Assembly: GCF_029633865.1 (NCBI RefSeq)
Contig: NC_079216.1
Location: 64,661,329-64,725,328 of the forward strand
Direction: 5' to 3'
DNA length: 64,000 bases
Source of the DNA: Lampris incognitus
Lineage: Eukaryota; Chordata; Actinopteri; Lampriformes; Lampridae
Shown: positions 44,390 through 55,267 of the stretch, piece by piece
Numbering within the stretch: position 1 is the first letter of the stretch
Layout of the letters: each line of letters begins with the position of its first letter
Made by a program: the position numbers and the translations under genes
The notes under the pieces: generated by a model
What the model was told of the DNA's origin: nothing
The model's input: the letters and a program-made list of their open reading frames with translations, nothing else
Databases searched by the model: none

Positions 44390-46190
44390 CTTCTGAAATG
44401 CCTGAACCCTTCTGATACAGGGTCTACGGACAAGATGTTGGGGTTGTTGTGAAGCCCCTTGAGGCAGATTTGTAATTTGTGATATTGGGCTACGCAAATA
44501 AAATTGACCTTACTTATCCAACTCAACATTCAAATGCATCTCTCCCTACAGACCCTCCTGCTCTTCCACACCTCTTTACTGTGCACCTGGAAAATGTTGA
44601 GCTCACTTGTTCGTCATCACAGTGGACATCATACCGGGCGACATAAAAATACGTCCTTGAAGAAGAGCAGAGAATGGAAGTAAGTCTCTGTGCTGGGAAG
44701 AACATGCTCGGTGTTCTTCCTCCAGCTTTCAGAATAACAGGAGTGTCCACAGTGACAGATGCATTTTAAAATATACCTGAACAAGCCAACAAATGTGAGG
44801 TTTAATAATTTATTACAAATAATGTGGTGGTGGGGTGTTGGTTTAGCCTCAGCTGCATGCCGAGAGGGGGGGGGGGGAGCCGACTCCATCATGAGACTGA
44901 CTAGTGATCAGCTTCAGGTGCCACCTAACAAACTGCCCTTTGTATTCGGCAGTGAAGCCGGGTCCTGGCAGACACCAACTGACCTGGACACGGATGCAGG
45001 TGGAACAAGGCACGACAGAGAGAGAGAGAGAGCAGCCGAGATCGCTTGGAAGAAGAAAGCGTGACAGCGGCTCCAGCACCTGAGCACACCGGCCCGGGTG
45101 GGGTGAAAAGCATTCAAGTCTAACTTCTCCCCCTGGGCTGAGCCAGACTCCACCCACTGCATAATTTTGAAAAATGTTAAAAAAGTGAGCAAGGGGCTGA
45201 GGAGGGGGCGGGGTGGGGTGTGGACGTGTGAGGCAGGAGTAGCTGGGGAGATCTGTGAATAGGGCCCAGCATGCGTCCAGTTGCCATCGCCACAGTCCCC
45301 TCCACCAGCCCACCTTCCGCAATGGCGTCGAACACCGCCCCGCAGACGCCCCATCCGCTGCAATGCGGCTGGGCCGCAGACAGAAGGGGGTTGGTGGGTC
45401 GCCCACCTCTGATTAGAGGGCTTCAACTTTTTTTTTAAAATTTCCTGACGTAGATAAGTCCCAACTGGTCGACTCCAAGTCACCATTGGCCTTGCAAGGT
45501 TCAGGGCTGATTTAAACGCTATATAAAATGCAACTTGATTGATTGATTGATAGATGGCATGTGGTGCCATTTTCAGCCCATGAAATGCTGATTTGTATAA
45601 ACTTGGTGAGAAATGTCAATATTAACACCAGCACTGATGTGTATCATCACCACACATATCACGCCAGCAGCCATACCAGCATGCACCCTGGTGCTACTGC
45701 AGGACAGATGCTAAGCAGGTGTGGGCATGGCCAGTACTTGAATGGAAGACCTCTGGGGAAAATGAGTTGCTGCTGGAAGTGGCGTTAGTGGGCCAGTAGG
45801 GGGCGGTCTTCCCTCTGGTCCCAAAAAAAAAAAAACAATGCCCCAGTGCAGTGATGGGGACACTGTGCTGTAGGAGATGCCGTCCTTCAGATGAGACGTT
45901 TAACCAAGCTCCTGACTCACTGTGGTCATTAAAGATCCCATGGTACTTATCGCAAAGAGTAGGGGTCCCCCGGTGTCATTGCAAAATTCCCAACTTGGCT
46001 CCCTCCATCTGTAACTCGCTCGATGGTTCCTCCCTCCCCACCTCAAGCTGATGTGTGGTGAGCATTCTGATGCAAAATGGCTGCCGTGCATCACCCAGGT
46101 GACGCTACACATTGGCAGTGGTTGAGGCGAGTTTCTCCCCTTCAATGTGAAGCGCTTTGGGTGTCTAGATAAAGCGCTAAATAAAAAAAT
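44390..46190. repeat. Cluster of LINE-tail-like fish repeats between cdhr5 and calumenin
   Basis: Three pieces can be seen: about 44400-44515 (GATATTGGGCTACGCAAATA), about 45480-45555 (CGCTATATAAAATGCAACTT followed by TTGA repeats), and about 45820-46185 (GAAGCGCTTTGGGTGTCTAG). Each ends like the 3' tails of fish SINE/LINE families. TTTATT near 44811, read on the minus strand as AATAAA, is a possible distal poly(A) signal for calumenin. Confidence 0.45.
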
Positions 46191-46904
46191 AAAAAGTAAT
46201 CCATTACATCATTAAGTTCACACAGCTCAAAAGACACGTTTGAGCGTCTAGCGCCTATTTAAAAAAAAAAAAAAAAGCCTGCGTTTCCGCTTAACCCCTG
46301 TCCGCCCTTCCATCTCAGACCTTCCCAGTGGCATGGCCTCGCCATGAGCAAGTTCCACTTGAGTAACAGAAAAGGGTTCAAGGCTTACAGAAAGCTTATA
46401 AGACAGGCAAATTTCAGTCTGAAAACCTATTTAAAAGTGCCGCAAAGTATGGAGAACGAGTTTTCCAGGAGATGGTAGCGTATTTCTGTAGGACAAGCTC
46501 CCACAGGATTTTGTGCTTGTTCCAAATGGGGCTACACTTTTCTTGGAGTCAACCATTAAAAAAAAAACGAAAACAAAAAACCCCTCCATATAGGTTTAGT
46601 TAACACTGTTTACCCCTTAGTTAACACTGTTTACCCAGGAGAGGCGAGGGTAGTGATGGGAGCAGAGTAGAAGCTGGCCATGTATCCAAAACTTATGTTC
46701 TACTGAGGTTAAAAACACATTGGTCACACACGTACATACATTACTGAGAATGCAAGTGTGTTCAATAGGACACATTCAAGATATCAAATAAATTATTGTC
46801 CGTGGCATTGGAGCGGTTTGGCTCATCTCACTTGAAACACACCCAGTCCCCACTGAGAGCTGGGTGGCACTGGAGATGTGCAAAGTCTTTCGGTCATGTC
46901 AACG

Positions 46905-47703
46905 TTAGAACTCATCGTGTCGCGCGAGGGCCTCTCCGAAGTCAGTTGCCTGGCTGCCCACAAATAGGTCGTACTTCTCCACAATTTCCATCTTAGTTAG
47001 ACGGCCGTCCTAGCAGAGAAGGGAGACAAGGTTTGAATTTATACCAGAATAAAAACTCAGAACAAAACAAATCCACATTCACGTGCAGAATAGGCAGCTA
47101 CACCGAGTAAAAATACACACACAAACCAGGGCTCGAGACTAACGGTGTCCCGTCGTCCTGGGGACGAAAGAAAATGTGTTTGGGGTGGAAAGGGATCTTC
47201 CCTGGGATGCTTCTGGGACAAAAGGGGTTTTACATATGATTATTTTTTAACTATCGCTTAGCAAATGACAAACTGAACCGAAGACTGACTACAAGGGGGC
47301 AAATCCTCTTAGCTACCATCACTGGCTGCTACTCAGCACAAGACCTGAAATGCACCTGTGGTACTGGTCAAACTAGCCCCTCAGCCACAAACGGCTTGTT
47401 GCCAGGACCTTGCGACTAGTTAAACAGAGCACAGATCGAGCACCAAGAGGGCGCTGCATCGCCCCGATCGAACACGAGTAGGCCCATGAACCCCGAGTCC
47501 AAGGACAAATTCAAATGTATATATTTTCTGATTAGTCATTGGATTCAAACAGTTTAGCCAACTGCTTGCTACTAGCTAGCTAACTTTAGCCAGGTGCTCT
47601 AATTAATAGCAGATGGGTCACGGGTGGTGAAATAATGCATTAATGAGGAAAATATTAATTATGTTCTCTAAAATGTGAGCGTAGCAGAAGTACGCTGCCC
47701 CAC

Positions 47704-47735
<32 letters not shown>

Positions 47736-50700
47736 TTAATTTCACTCTCAGACAGTTAAGATTTCTCTCGTGACATCTAGAGCAGGTGGTATCCTGGACA
47801 CACGGTGAATTAAACACTCAATATATGTAGGCTAATAGTTCAATTTGTAGTAGCTCTTCAAACAAAGTTGAATCAGTTCATCTGGACACAGCATTTGAGC
47901 GAAACGTTTCATCACACACCTAAGCGACCTCTTCAGTCTAAACTGACTGCAGGTATCTCCACCCTTAAACCAGAGTTCCTTGGGAGGAACTCTGGTTTGA
48001 ACGGGGAGTCAGAGGCCATCTACGTGAAGAGGGAACGACCATCAAGAATTCTTGATTGACTGATTCTGGGCTGATTCTGTTCCGAGACGGTGGTGAAAAA
48101 AGTTAATCTGGAGCCCTGTTACATGTTAACATTACATGTTACATGTAACAGGGAGGTTGTTAACGTTAATGCAACATGTTACATTAACATTACATGTTAA
48201 CTTCCCAATCCCTCGCAACATAAAAGATGGATATTTTCCATTAATGAGAAGATCTGTAAAAACGTGTAGATATGTAACAATCGGAAATAATTCAAAACCT
48301 CAAAAAGGACCAACTCTTTGCAAACAAATGCACACACTTACTTTGTCTTCATCTGACTCGTAGACCAGATGCTTTGCCTCAGCCTCTGCATGGTCATAGT
48401 GGCTGGGCAGAATCCAATCTCTGGTTTCGTCTTTGTCCATCTTCCCATCTTTGTTTTTGTCTCTGAATTCTGTGAACTGCTCCCTCTCGGTCTTCACCCA
48501 CTCAGGTTCGGTGGGATCCCCCTCCTGGTTGTACATATCACCTACAGAGACAAGACAGGAATAGGTTGTGATGACGATGACAACGTGCTATCCCATTAGT
48601 GATGGCTTTACATAATATCAGGCAGGCACGCATCACGTTTGTTTTCCAAACTAATACTACGCCGCATAAAAAAACCTCATTCTTTATCATTTGGCTCTTC
48701 TTTTACTACTGCATGTTCTCTGTCAACCCTGATCTGCTACCACCAACAACCCAAAAATCTGTGGGAACCACCGATGGTGATGCCAAGCACACGAGATGAT
48801 ACAGCTGCAGGTCTTCTAAAGAGGGCAGCTACCTGGGGAAATTCTCAGACGATGCCACACTTTTCTCTTCTTCAGGGCTCGGAGTCAGATCACGGTTGTA
48901 CCCTACATGCCTTTGTTGATTGGTGTGATGAGAACTTCCCTGACTTTAATGTGTCAAAAACTAAGGAACTTATGATTGATTTTAGGAAGAACAGTGATAA
49001 ACACAGAGCTAGCACTATACATGGCGAGGATGTTGTAATTGTTGACACTTATAAGTACTCGGGAACTGTGTTCAACTCCCAACTCAAGTTCGATGTGAAC
49101 ACAGATTTAATTGTCAGGTGTGGGCAACAAAGAATTCACTTACTGCGGAAGCTGAATTCCTTTAATGTCTGTAACACCATCTTATGTATTTTCTACCAGT
49201 AATTTATTGAAATTCTTTTAACTTTTTCCTCTATTTGTTGGTTTAACGGGTTGACTGTGAAGGACAGGAACAGCCTAAACAATATGGTTAAAGTCTGCTC
49301 CAAGATAATCGGAGTCCAGCAGAGACTTGTGCTCCCTCTGGGAGAAACGTGTGGCCCAGAAAGCAAAAGGAATTATTAGCCAATCTGACCACGTCCTGTC
49401 TAGTGAATTCACTGTAATGCCCTCAGGCCGGCGCTATAAAGCGCCCCCCTAGGAAAACGAATCGCTATTCTAGGTCCTTCATTCCTTCTGCTATCAGGCT
49501 GTTAAATGCCAAGATTAGTCATTTTAAATAAATGCTTTATATTGTTTTAAACCACAACAGTTGGTTTATACCTTGTCTGTTATTTGTATGGCTTGTGGGC
49601 CTGTATGTTCACTGACTGTAGTGGTGGAATGTAACGTGCGATGCATCTTAGAATGCTTCATCTATTTATTCTATTCTTGTAACATGTGAATTTTTATCCT
49701 CCGCCTGGTCCTCGTGTGAGTCTGCATGCAAGGCCACACGAGGGTGACAGTGTGCATCTCTTGCCCATGTACTGATCTGTCCATTGTCTCTGACATACTG
49801 AGGATTGCCACTTGTCTGTGAGTTTGTGTATGGTCTGGGCAGATTGTGGAACTGAACTGCCCTTCTGGGATGAATAAAGTTGTCTGAATCTGATATACGT
49901 ACTGTTCTGGTATAACTCACCTATGTATTCATCCAGGTCGATTAAACCATCTCCATTCTTATCGATGTCTTCCATAGTTTCCTACAGGACGGGAAGAGAG
50001 TGGAGGGAAATGAGGGGGCATAGACAAGATAAAGAAGTCAGGGACAATTTTCAGTACCTAATCAGGTGTGTTTGTGCCCATCACTCACCAGCACTACAAT
50101 GTCTTTCATGTGGTCATACTCCTCGGGGTGAAGGAATGCTGTGAACTCTTCCTTGTTGGCTTTCATGTCTGAGTCCAGGTCAGCCATTTTGAACCTCCTT
50201 TCATCACGGGCCATCATCTGTCTATAGCTGAAGCCATCTTCAGGGTCAGGGTCATCTGCAGGTCAGAGGTCACAACATTGTAGGGTATGTGTGTGCATGT
50301 GTTGCCAATTACAATTAACGTCAATGCTTCTTGCGTGTGTACTGATTTACAAGGAACACAGTTTATCAAATGTGGGAAAACTGTCAACATCCATACCAAG
50401 AATGTATCCGTATGTGGCATTTTTATACTCCTCCCAGGACACCATTCCATCCCCATTCAGGTCATGACCTTTCCACTGCCGGTCCACGTCATCATAGATC
50501 CATTTCTTCTGAGCATGCTTAATCCACGTCTTCATTTCCTCCACAGTCACATAACCATCTTTATCCTCATCTATACGTTCTACCAACATACTGTAGGGAA
50601 AAGGAGAGAAAACCTGCTTGGTAAACTCTAAAATATACAGTTTTAACTTTCTAAATTTGGAAAAACATACACCAAGTTTTTTTTTCATTATCCAAATGCT

Positions 50701-51178
50701 CTGGTGTGTGTGCATAACATAAGCTCCACTGAGCTCAGAGGAAAACCTATGATGATAAAGAATAAAGAGCAAATAGGTATTTAGTGATAATATGAAATAA
50801 AGCTGAAAATCTACAAACAAAATGTTACTTACTATGGTTAAAGTAATATTTTCTAAAATGATGGCTATTGACATTTGCTTGTGGTTTACAAATAAGTAAT
50901 GTTCCAGAAAAATTTGTGAAGACCATCTAGGTAACATCTTGCTGACAAATGCATTACCCCAGCCTCTCCTTGCTCTCCTCTGGAGTGAGCTGGTCGAAGG
51001 TCTTCGCCTCATCTTGTCCCAGGAAGGCTTCGTGATCATAATCAAAGTTCTCCGAGTCATCGTGGTCTCGGTTACTGAGTGGTTCATCATGGTGAACCCG
51101 GTCCTTCTTCTCAGTGGGTTTACTGGTTGCATAGACAGCGCAGAGTGCAAAGCACATGATAAGAGGTCGCAGCTCCAT
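46905..51178 (-). CDS. calu: Calumenin, six-EF-hand secretory-pathway calcium-binding protein
   Basis: Coding exons on the minus strand: 50958-51178, 50397-50590, 50089-50255, 49921-49981, 48342-48541 and 46905-47009, with matching phases and AG/GT borders, giving 315 residues, the usual calumenin length. The signal peptide is [19 protein letters not shown]. Six EF-hand loops are readable ([60 protein letters not shown] and [11 protein letters not shown]); the third lacks its usual glycine. The C-terminus is HDEF, the calumenin ER-retention signal. Family role: calcium binding and chaperone-like regulation in the ER. The fish a/b paralogue is not resolved. Intron 5 (before exon 48342-48541) carries a dead LINE. 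Confidence 0.97.
48810..49898 (+). mobile_element. Decayed CR1/Rex1-like LINE 3' end in a calumenin intron
   Basis: A frame to about 49200 has [40 protein letters not shown] and [15 protein letters not shown], typical of the C-terminal part of fish CR1/Rex1-type reverse transcriptases. After stops the pieces [16 protein letters not shown]-like (about 49470-49505) follow. The 3' end is CTGGGATGAATAAAGTTGTC. It is antisense to calumenin. Confidence 0.75.
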
Positions 51179-51239
51179 CTTTTGTAGGCATAAAAACCGT
51201 CTATGGTAGAGCAGAGAAAGTGTTCTACAATCATTACTA

Positions 51240-52043
51240 AAGCATCGAGTTCATTTGAAAATATAACCTACCTGATCTACATGAATTGATGGACAATTCT
51301 ACAAGTAAAAAAATATGAATTGTCCTCCAGAAAATTATTTTTGGAAAGAAAAGGTTATTCTACTTTCATCTTGTTAACATTTAAGTTTCAAAGTAAAAAA
51401 AAGAAAAGAAAAAAAAAAGAAGCCAGGTACAGTGGAAACGACATCGACAAGGTTTTTTTTAACCTTACTGAGTTTTGACTTGTGTATACGCAGACAAACT
51501 TTTCTACATCATAAAAAATTTGTTTTATGTTATATACAATGATGCCTAACAAAAAAAAATCATTAGCATACCAATTTCTTTGCCAATATTAGCTGTTTTG
51601 TCATTGCCACAAATCATTCCCAACACAAATTCATATAAAAAGTCTTAATACAATTATATCAAAATTTTCCACCCACGTCATTCTACCTCACATATTTATA
51701 ATACAGTATAATTAATCTTTTATAATAAAAACAACAACATGGTGGTTTAAGGGGTTTCAGTTTTCAGGAACTCAACAGTGGGTGATTCTTTCAGCGGACT
51801 GGTCTGATGAATAATGTTTATAAATGCTATTCATATATCCAAGATTTGAACGTTTGTAACACTCAAGAGGCTCATTAATTAGTGTTACACTAAACCCATT
51901 CCTTCAACCAAATCTATATTAGGAGCACAGCATTTCATGTGAAATTACTCGGTTTACTCCCTGCTCCATCAAATGAATATCTGCGTGGCGATCCCCTCGT
52001 CACATTTTCTTATTATATATCTTATGAAACCAGATAATTTTTT
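51240..52043. other. AT-rich DNA in the calumenin first intron
   Basis: Long A/T runs and no recognised element or exon. It is intronic if the noncoding first exon near 53324 is real. Confidence 0.45.
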
Positions 52044-52503
52044 GGTAACACTTTAGTATGGGGAACATATACACCATTAATTAGGTGCGTATTAGCATGC
52101 AATTAGCAACATATTGGCTCTTCATTGGTCTTTATTAAGCACTTATTAATGCCGTATTCTGCGTGGCCTTATTATACAACCAGTAAGCCATTAACTATGA
52201 GTTTTCCCTCTATAACCTCAGAATTATTGCTTATTAGTAGTACCATCTCAATATGCTTCGCTTAGTATGGCCTTTATAAGGTGGTAGTACCACAAGAGTT
52301 ATTCTCCCTTACTAACACGTAATGGTCTGTTCTTACATAACAACACACAAAACTACAAGTGTTCATAGTGTTAAATGACTCTAAATTAAGTTTTTGTTAC
52401 TTAGCATATGTTCCCCATACTAAAGTGGCATCTTGATCATTACTAATTCACTAGTAATTACGTTTTTTTACTTAGAATATGTTCCCCATACTAAAGTGTT
52501 ACC
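52044..52503. mobile_element. MITE with GGTAACACTTTAGTATGGGG ends
   Basis: Inverted ends GGTAACACTTTAGTATGGGG and its complement flank AT-rich DNA of 460 bp. The right terminal segment (ATATGTTCCCCATACTAAAG) occurs twice, about 80 bp apart. Flanks are T/A runs, so the target duplication cannot be defined. The superfamily is not resolved. Confidence 0.75.
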
Positions 52504-52719
52504 AAATTTTTTTTAACATTTTTACAGGATGATGCTGGTCACGTGGCTCGGGTCCTGGACTGTTCCGGTGGCGCGTGGACACTGCTTGGCATCCTGCGCA
52601 TCATATTCTTCACACATTGTATAAGTCCATTATAACTGTGCTTATCCTCTTTCAATGTTGTTTTGTATAAATTGTGTAAACACAACATGCATTGCACGTC
52701 GTCCATCTTGGGGGGAGAG

Positions 52720-52905
52720 GTCCCTCCTCTGGTGCTCTCCCTGAGGTCTCTTCCTATTTTTTCTCCCTGTTAGAGGGTTTTTTTTAGGGAGTTGTTCCTC
52801 ATCCGATGAGAGGGTCTAAGGACAGGATGTTGTGCTGCTGTTAAGCCCACTGAGGCACATTTGTGATATTGGGCTACACAAATGAAATTGACTTGACTTG
52901 TCCAA
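52720..52905 (+). repeat. Fish repeat with GGGCTACACAAATGAAATTG tail
   Basis: Contains GAGGTCTCTTCCTATTTTTT, TAGGGAGTTGTTCCTCATCC and GATATTGGGCTACACAAATG and ends in TTGACTTGACTTG, a common 3' tail of fish retroposons. Relatives are inside the SINE at 13903-14041 and at 44400-44515. Confidence 0.6.
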
Positions 52906-53059
52906 ACTGTACTTAAACAAATGTGCACGTTCTGTCCGCCGCAATTGTGGCGGGTTTGGGGCGGTGGAGATACCGGCGGTCACTTCAGCATCGGTACCGA
53001 CTAGAAGTGGGTTTAAACGACCAGTAGACCCCGGGGGGGGGGGGATGAGCCACGTTTCG

Positions 53060-53094
<35 letters not shown>

Positions 53095-53323
53095 CCTCAT
53101 CATATTTTGCGTTACCAGTCAAACCCAAGGTGAATACAGCTACTACGCTAGCTTAGCGGTACAGTTAGCCGGCAATCGCCGTTTCGCAGTTTTAGTCCCG
53201 GCGAACGAACACACGACACAAATCAGAAAATTGCCCACAACGCGCAGTTTCACACAGCGTAAGAAACAACACAACCGTGACATTTTAACTGCCAAACTTG
53301 ACGCAGTCGAGGGGGAAACTTAC

Positions 53324-53500
53324 CGTTTTGTTCGAGAGGGCTTCGGTTTTAATTTAGGCCCGCCCCCGGAAACACGCCCATGCGCTTCCCGCGCCTTAAA
53401 CGTTAGCGAGCCAATCGGATTTCGAGGAAGCGAGTGCGATGTCGCCCTTTCATTGGTCCCACTTGAGGGCGACGTCGGTTATTGGATTGGTCAAGAATCG
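53324..53500 (-). promoter_or_regulatory. calu: Probable calumenin promoter and noncoding first exon
   Basis: On the minus strand there are CCAAT boxes (near 53409-53415, 53451-53456 and 53480-53490), a GC box (CCGGGGGCGGGCC near 53358-53370), and then a consensus donor CG|GTAAGT with the exon end at 53324. No ATG precedes the donor in a coding context, so this fits a noncoding exon 1 joined to the exon holding the ATG at 51178. It is inferred from motif order and position. Confidence 0.55.
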
Positions 53501-53864
53501 CCACGTCCTCAGTGTCAACAAACTCTTAACTCATTCATAAAAGTCCTGGAGCAAATCTGCAGTAGCCGAGCGGGTGGATGTGACTTTTCCTAGCTTAGCA
53601 TTACCCCCCCCCAAAAATTACTTTTTGTTTTGAAAAGGGACAAAAACACGATACTGTGGTACAAAAGTCATTTAATTCATTTAAAGGTTTGTTCAAAGTA
53701 AAACAGATATTGCCTCTGACAAAAACAAAATAACTTACATGAAAAAAGTGTTAAAGGCAAGTCCTGCTTCCAAAACATCAAAATTCCAAATGTTTAGTTT
53801 TCTTGGATAACTCGTGCTAAAACTGTGCTAGTATTAATAATTCTAATTGGTATAAACCGATTTA

Positions 53865-54020
53865 ATGTTAAGCAGATTCATGAAATCACCCCTGTCCCTG
53901 TCAAGAGTGAAAGTGATGAACAGAAACCTCACTCCTCACAGCTTCATCAAAGCCAAACAGGTAGAGCCTTCAGACTGCCCCCAAACATAGAGGCTGGGCC
54001 GCCAGAAGAAGCATCACCGC
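53865..54020 (+). pseudogene. Fragment resembling the N-terminal region of fish C2H2 zinc-finger genes
   Basis: One frame reads PVPVKSESDEQKPHSSQLHQ then SQTGR, very close to the PVPVKSEDDEEKPQSSQLHQ segment recurrent ahead of zinc fingers in large fish ZNF families. No zinc finger, splice site or start belonging to it is seen nearby. Probably a gene relic. Confidence 0.45.
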
Positions 54021-54394
54021 CTGCAAATATCCACTCGATGCCATTGCGATGCAAACGTCTAATCGGAACAGTTACCCGGGATAGGAAGACTACAACTCCT
54101 TACAATGACCTGAAGAGAAACCATAAAATGAAAATAAAAATGTGATTGTCCAACACTTCAATCACAATGCCTAGCTTTGTCCAACATTTTTGGCCAAATA
54201 ACCGTGTTTGAATAAAACATCTTAACAAATAGTCTACAAAGATGAATTTTTATCACAAATGCACTCACAATCGAGGATATTTTGCAGAAAAAGACCAACA
54301 CGAGATTCACACCTGGAAAGAATTGTATTAACGAGCCACAGTGAATGCGCATGCGCATTACACTAAAATCCAATTCCGCAAATGGGAATCTGAC

Positions 54395-54525
54395 TGGGCC
54401 CTGTGATGGCTTTGTGGCCTGTCCAGGGCGTCTCCCTGCCTGCCACCCAATGACTGCTAGGATAGGCTCCCGCATCCCCACGACCCTGACAGCAGGATAA
54501 GCGGTTCGGATAATGGATGGATTCA
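54395..54525 (+). mobile_element. SINE family 2, 3' fragment
   Basis: CTGTGATGGCTTTGTGGCCT to GGATAATGGATGGATT; only the 3' third is present. Confidence 0.75.
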
Positions 54526-54769
54526 TGAAATACCTTCACTTTTCTACTGACTTTGCATCATTCATCCACCGTACTACTCTTAATCCCTTTTCACAAGGAG
54601 TATTGGTTGAGGAAAAGTTGTAAACCGCGGATAAAATTAGACATTTTTTAAGTAAAGACCCCAAAGAAATGGGGTTGGTATAAGGCTGGCACAATGTCAT
54701 AGCTACTTCCTCACCTACCCAGATCCATATCATGTGGCTCTGAAAGAATTGGGATTAAGTGTTAGTGTA

Positions 54770-55112
54770 AATTCATGCCTTCCATCCAGGTGTAGGTGTT
54801 GCTTTGTCTATTGAATATGTGGCATTCATATTTAACCTTCAGATTGGCGACAGGCATGGGCGCAAGTCCATGAAGACTGGGATGGATCCAGTGCTTTACC
54901 TGTACCCCCATCAACAGGGCTATTGATTGTGTCAGGAAGGGCATCTGACCTAAAATTTTGCCAAATAAGTATGCAGCTTGACAAGGCCATACCGAATTGG
55001 GCGAGGCTCAGGTTAACAACGGTCACCATTGGTGCTGTACCCTCACAGGGTACCGATGTAAACAATAAAATCAACTGTGGCAACCCCTGAAAGACAGGGA
55101 ACAAGCTGAAAG
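54770..55112 (+). repeat. RTE-type LINE tail-derived repeat
   Basis: Contains ATTGTGTCAGGAAGGGCATC and AACTGTGGCAACCCCTGAAA and ends in AGAAGAAG, matching the 3' end style of RTE-type LINEs such as the one at 41466-42530. Confidence 0.6.
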
Positions 55113-55267
55113 AAGAAGATATTTAACCTTACGAATCAGGTAGAATGGAGGCAAGGAATTTTTCTGAACAGGGCCCCTGCCCATATAACACTTCTTCTTA
55201 GCTGCCTCTAAGTCCTCCAGAGACTAATAATGTTCCTCACAAGGCATGTTTGCATAGCCTTCATTTC

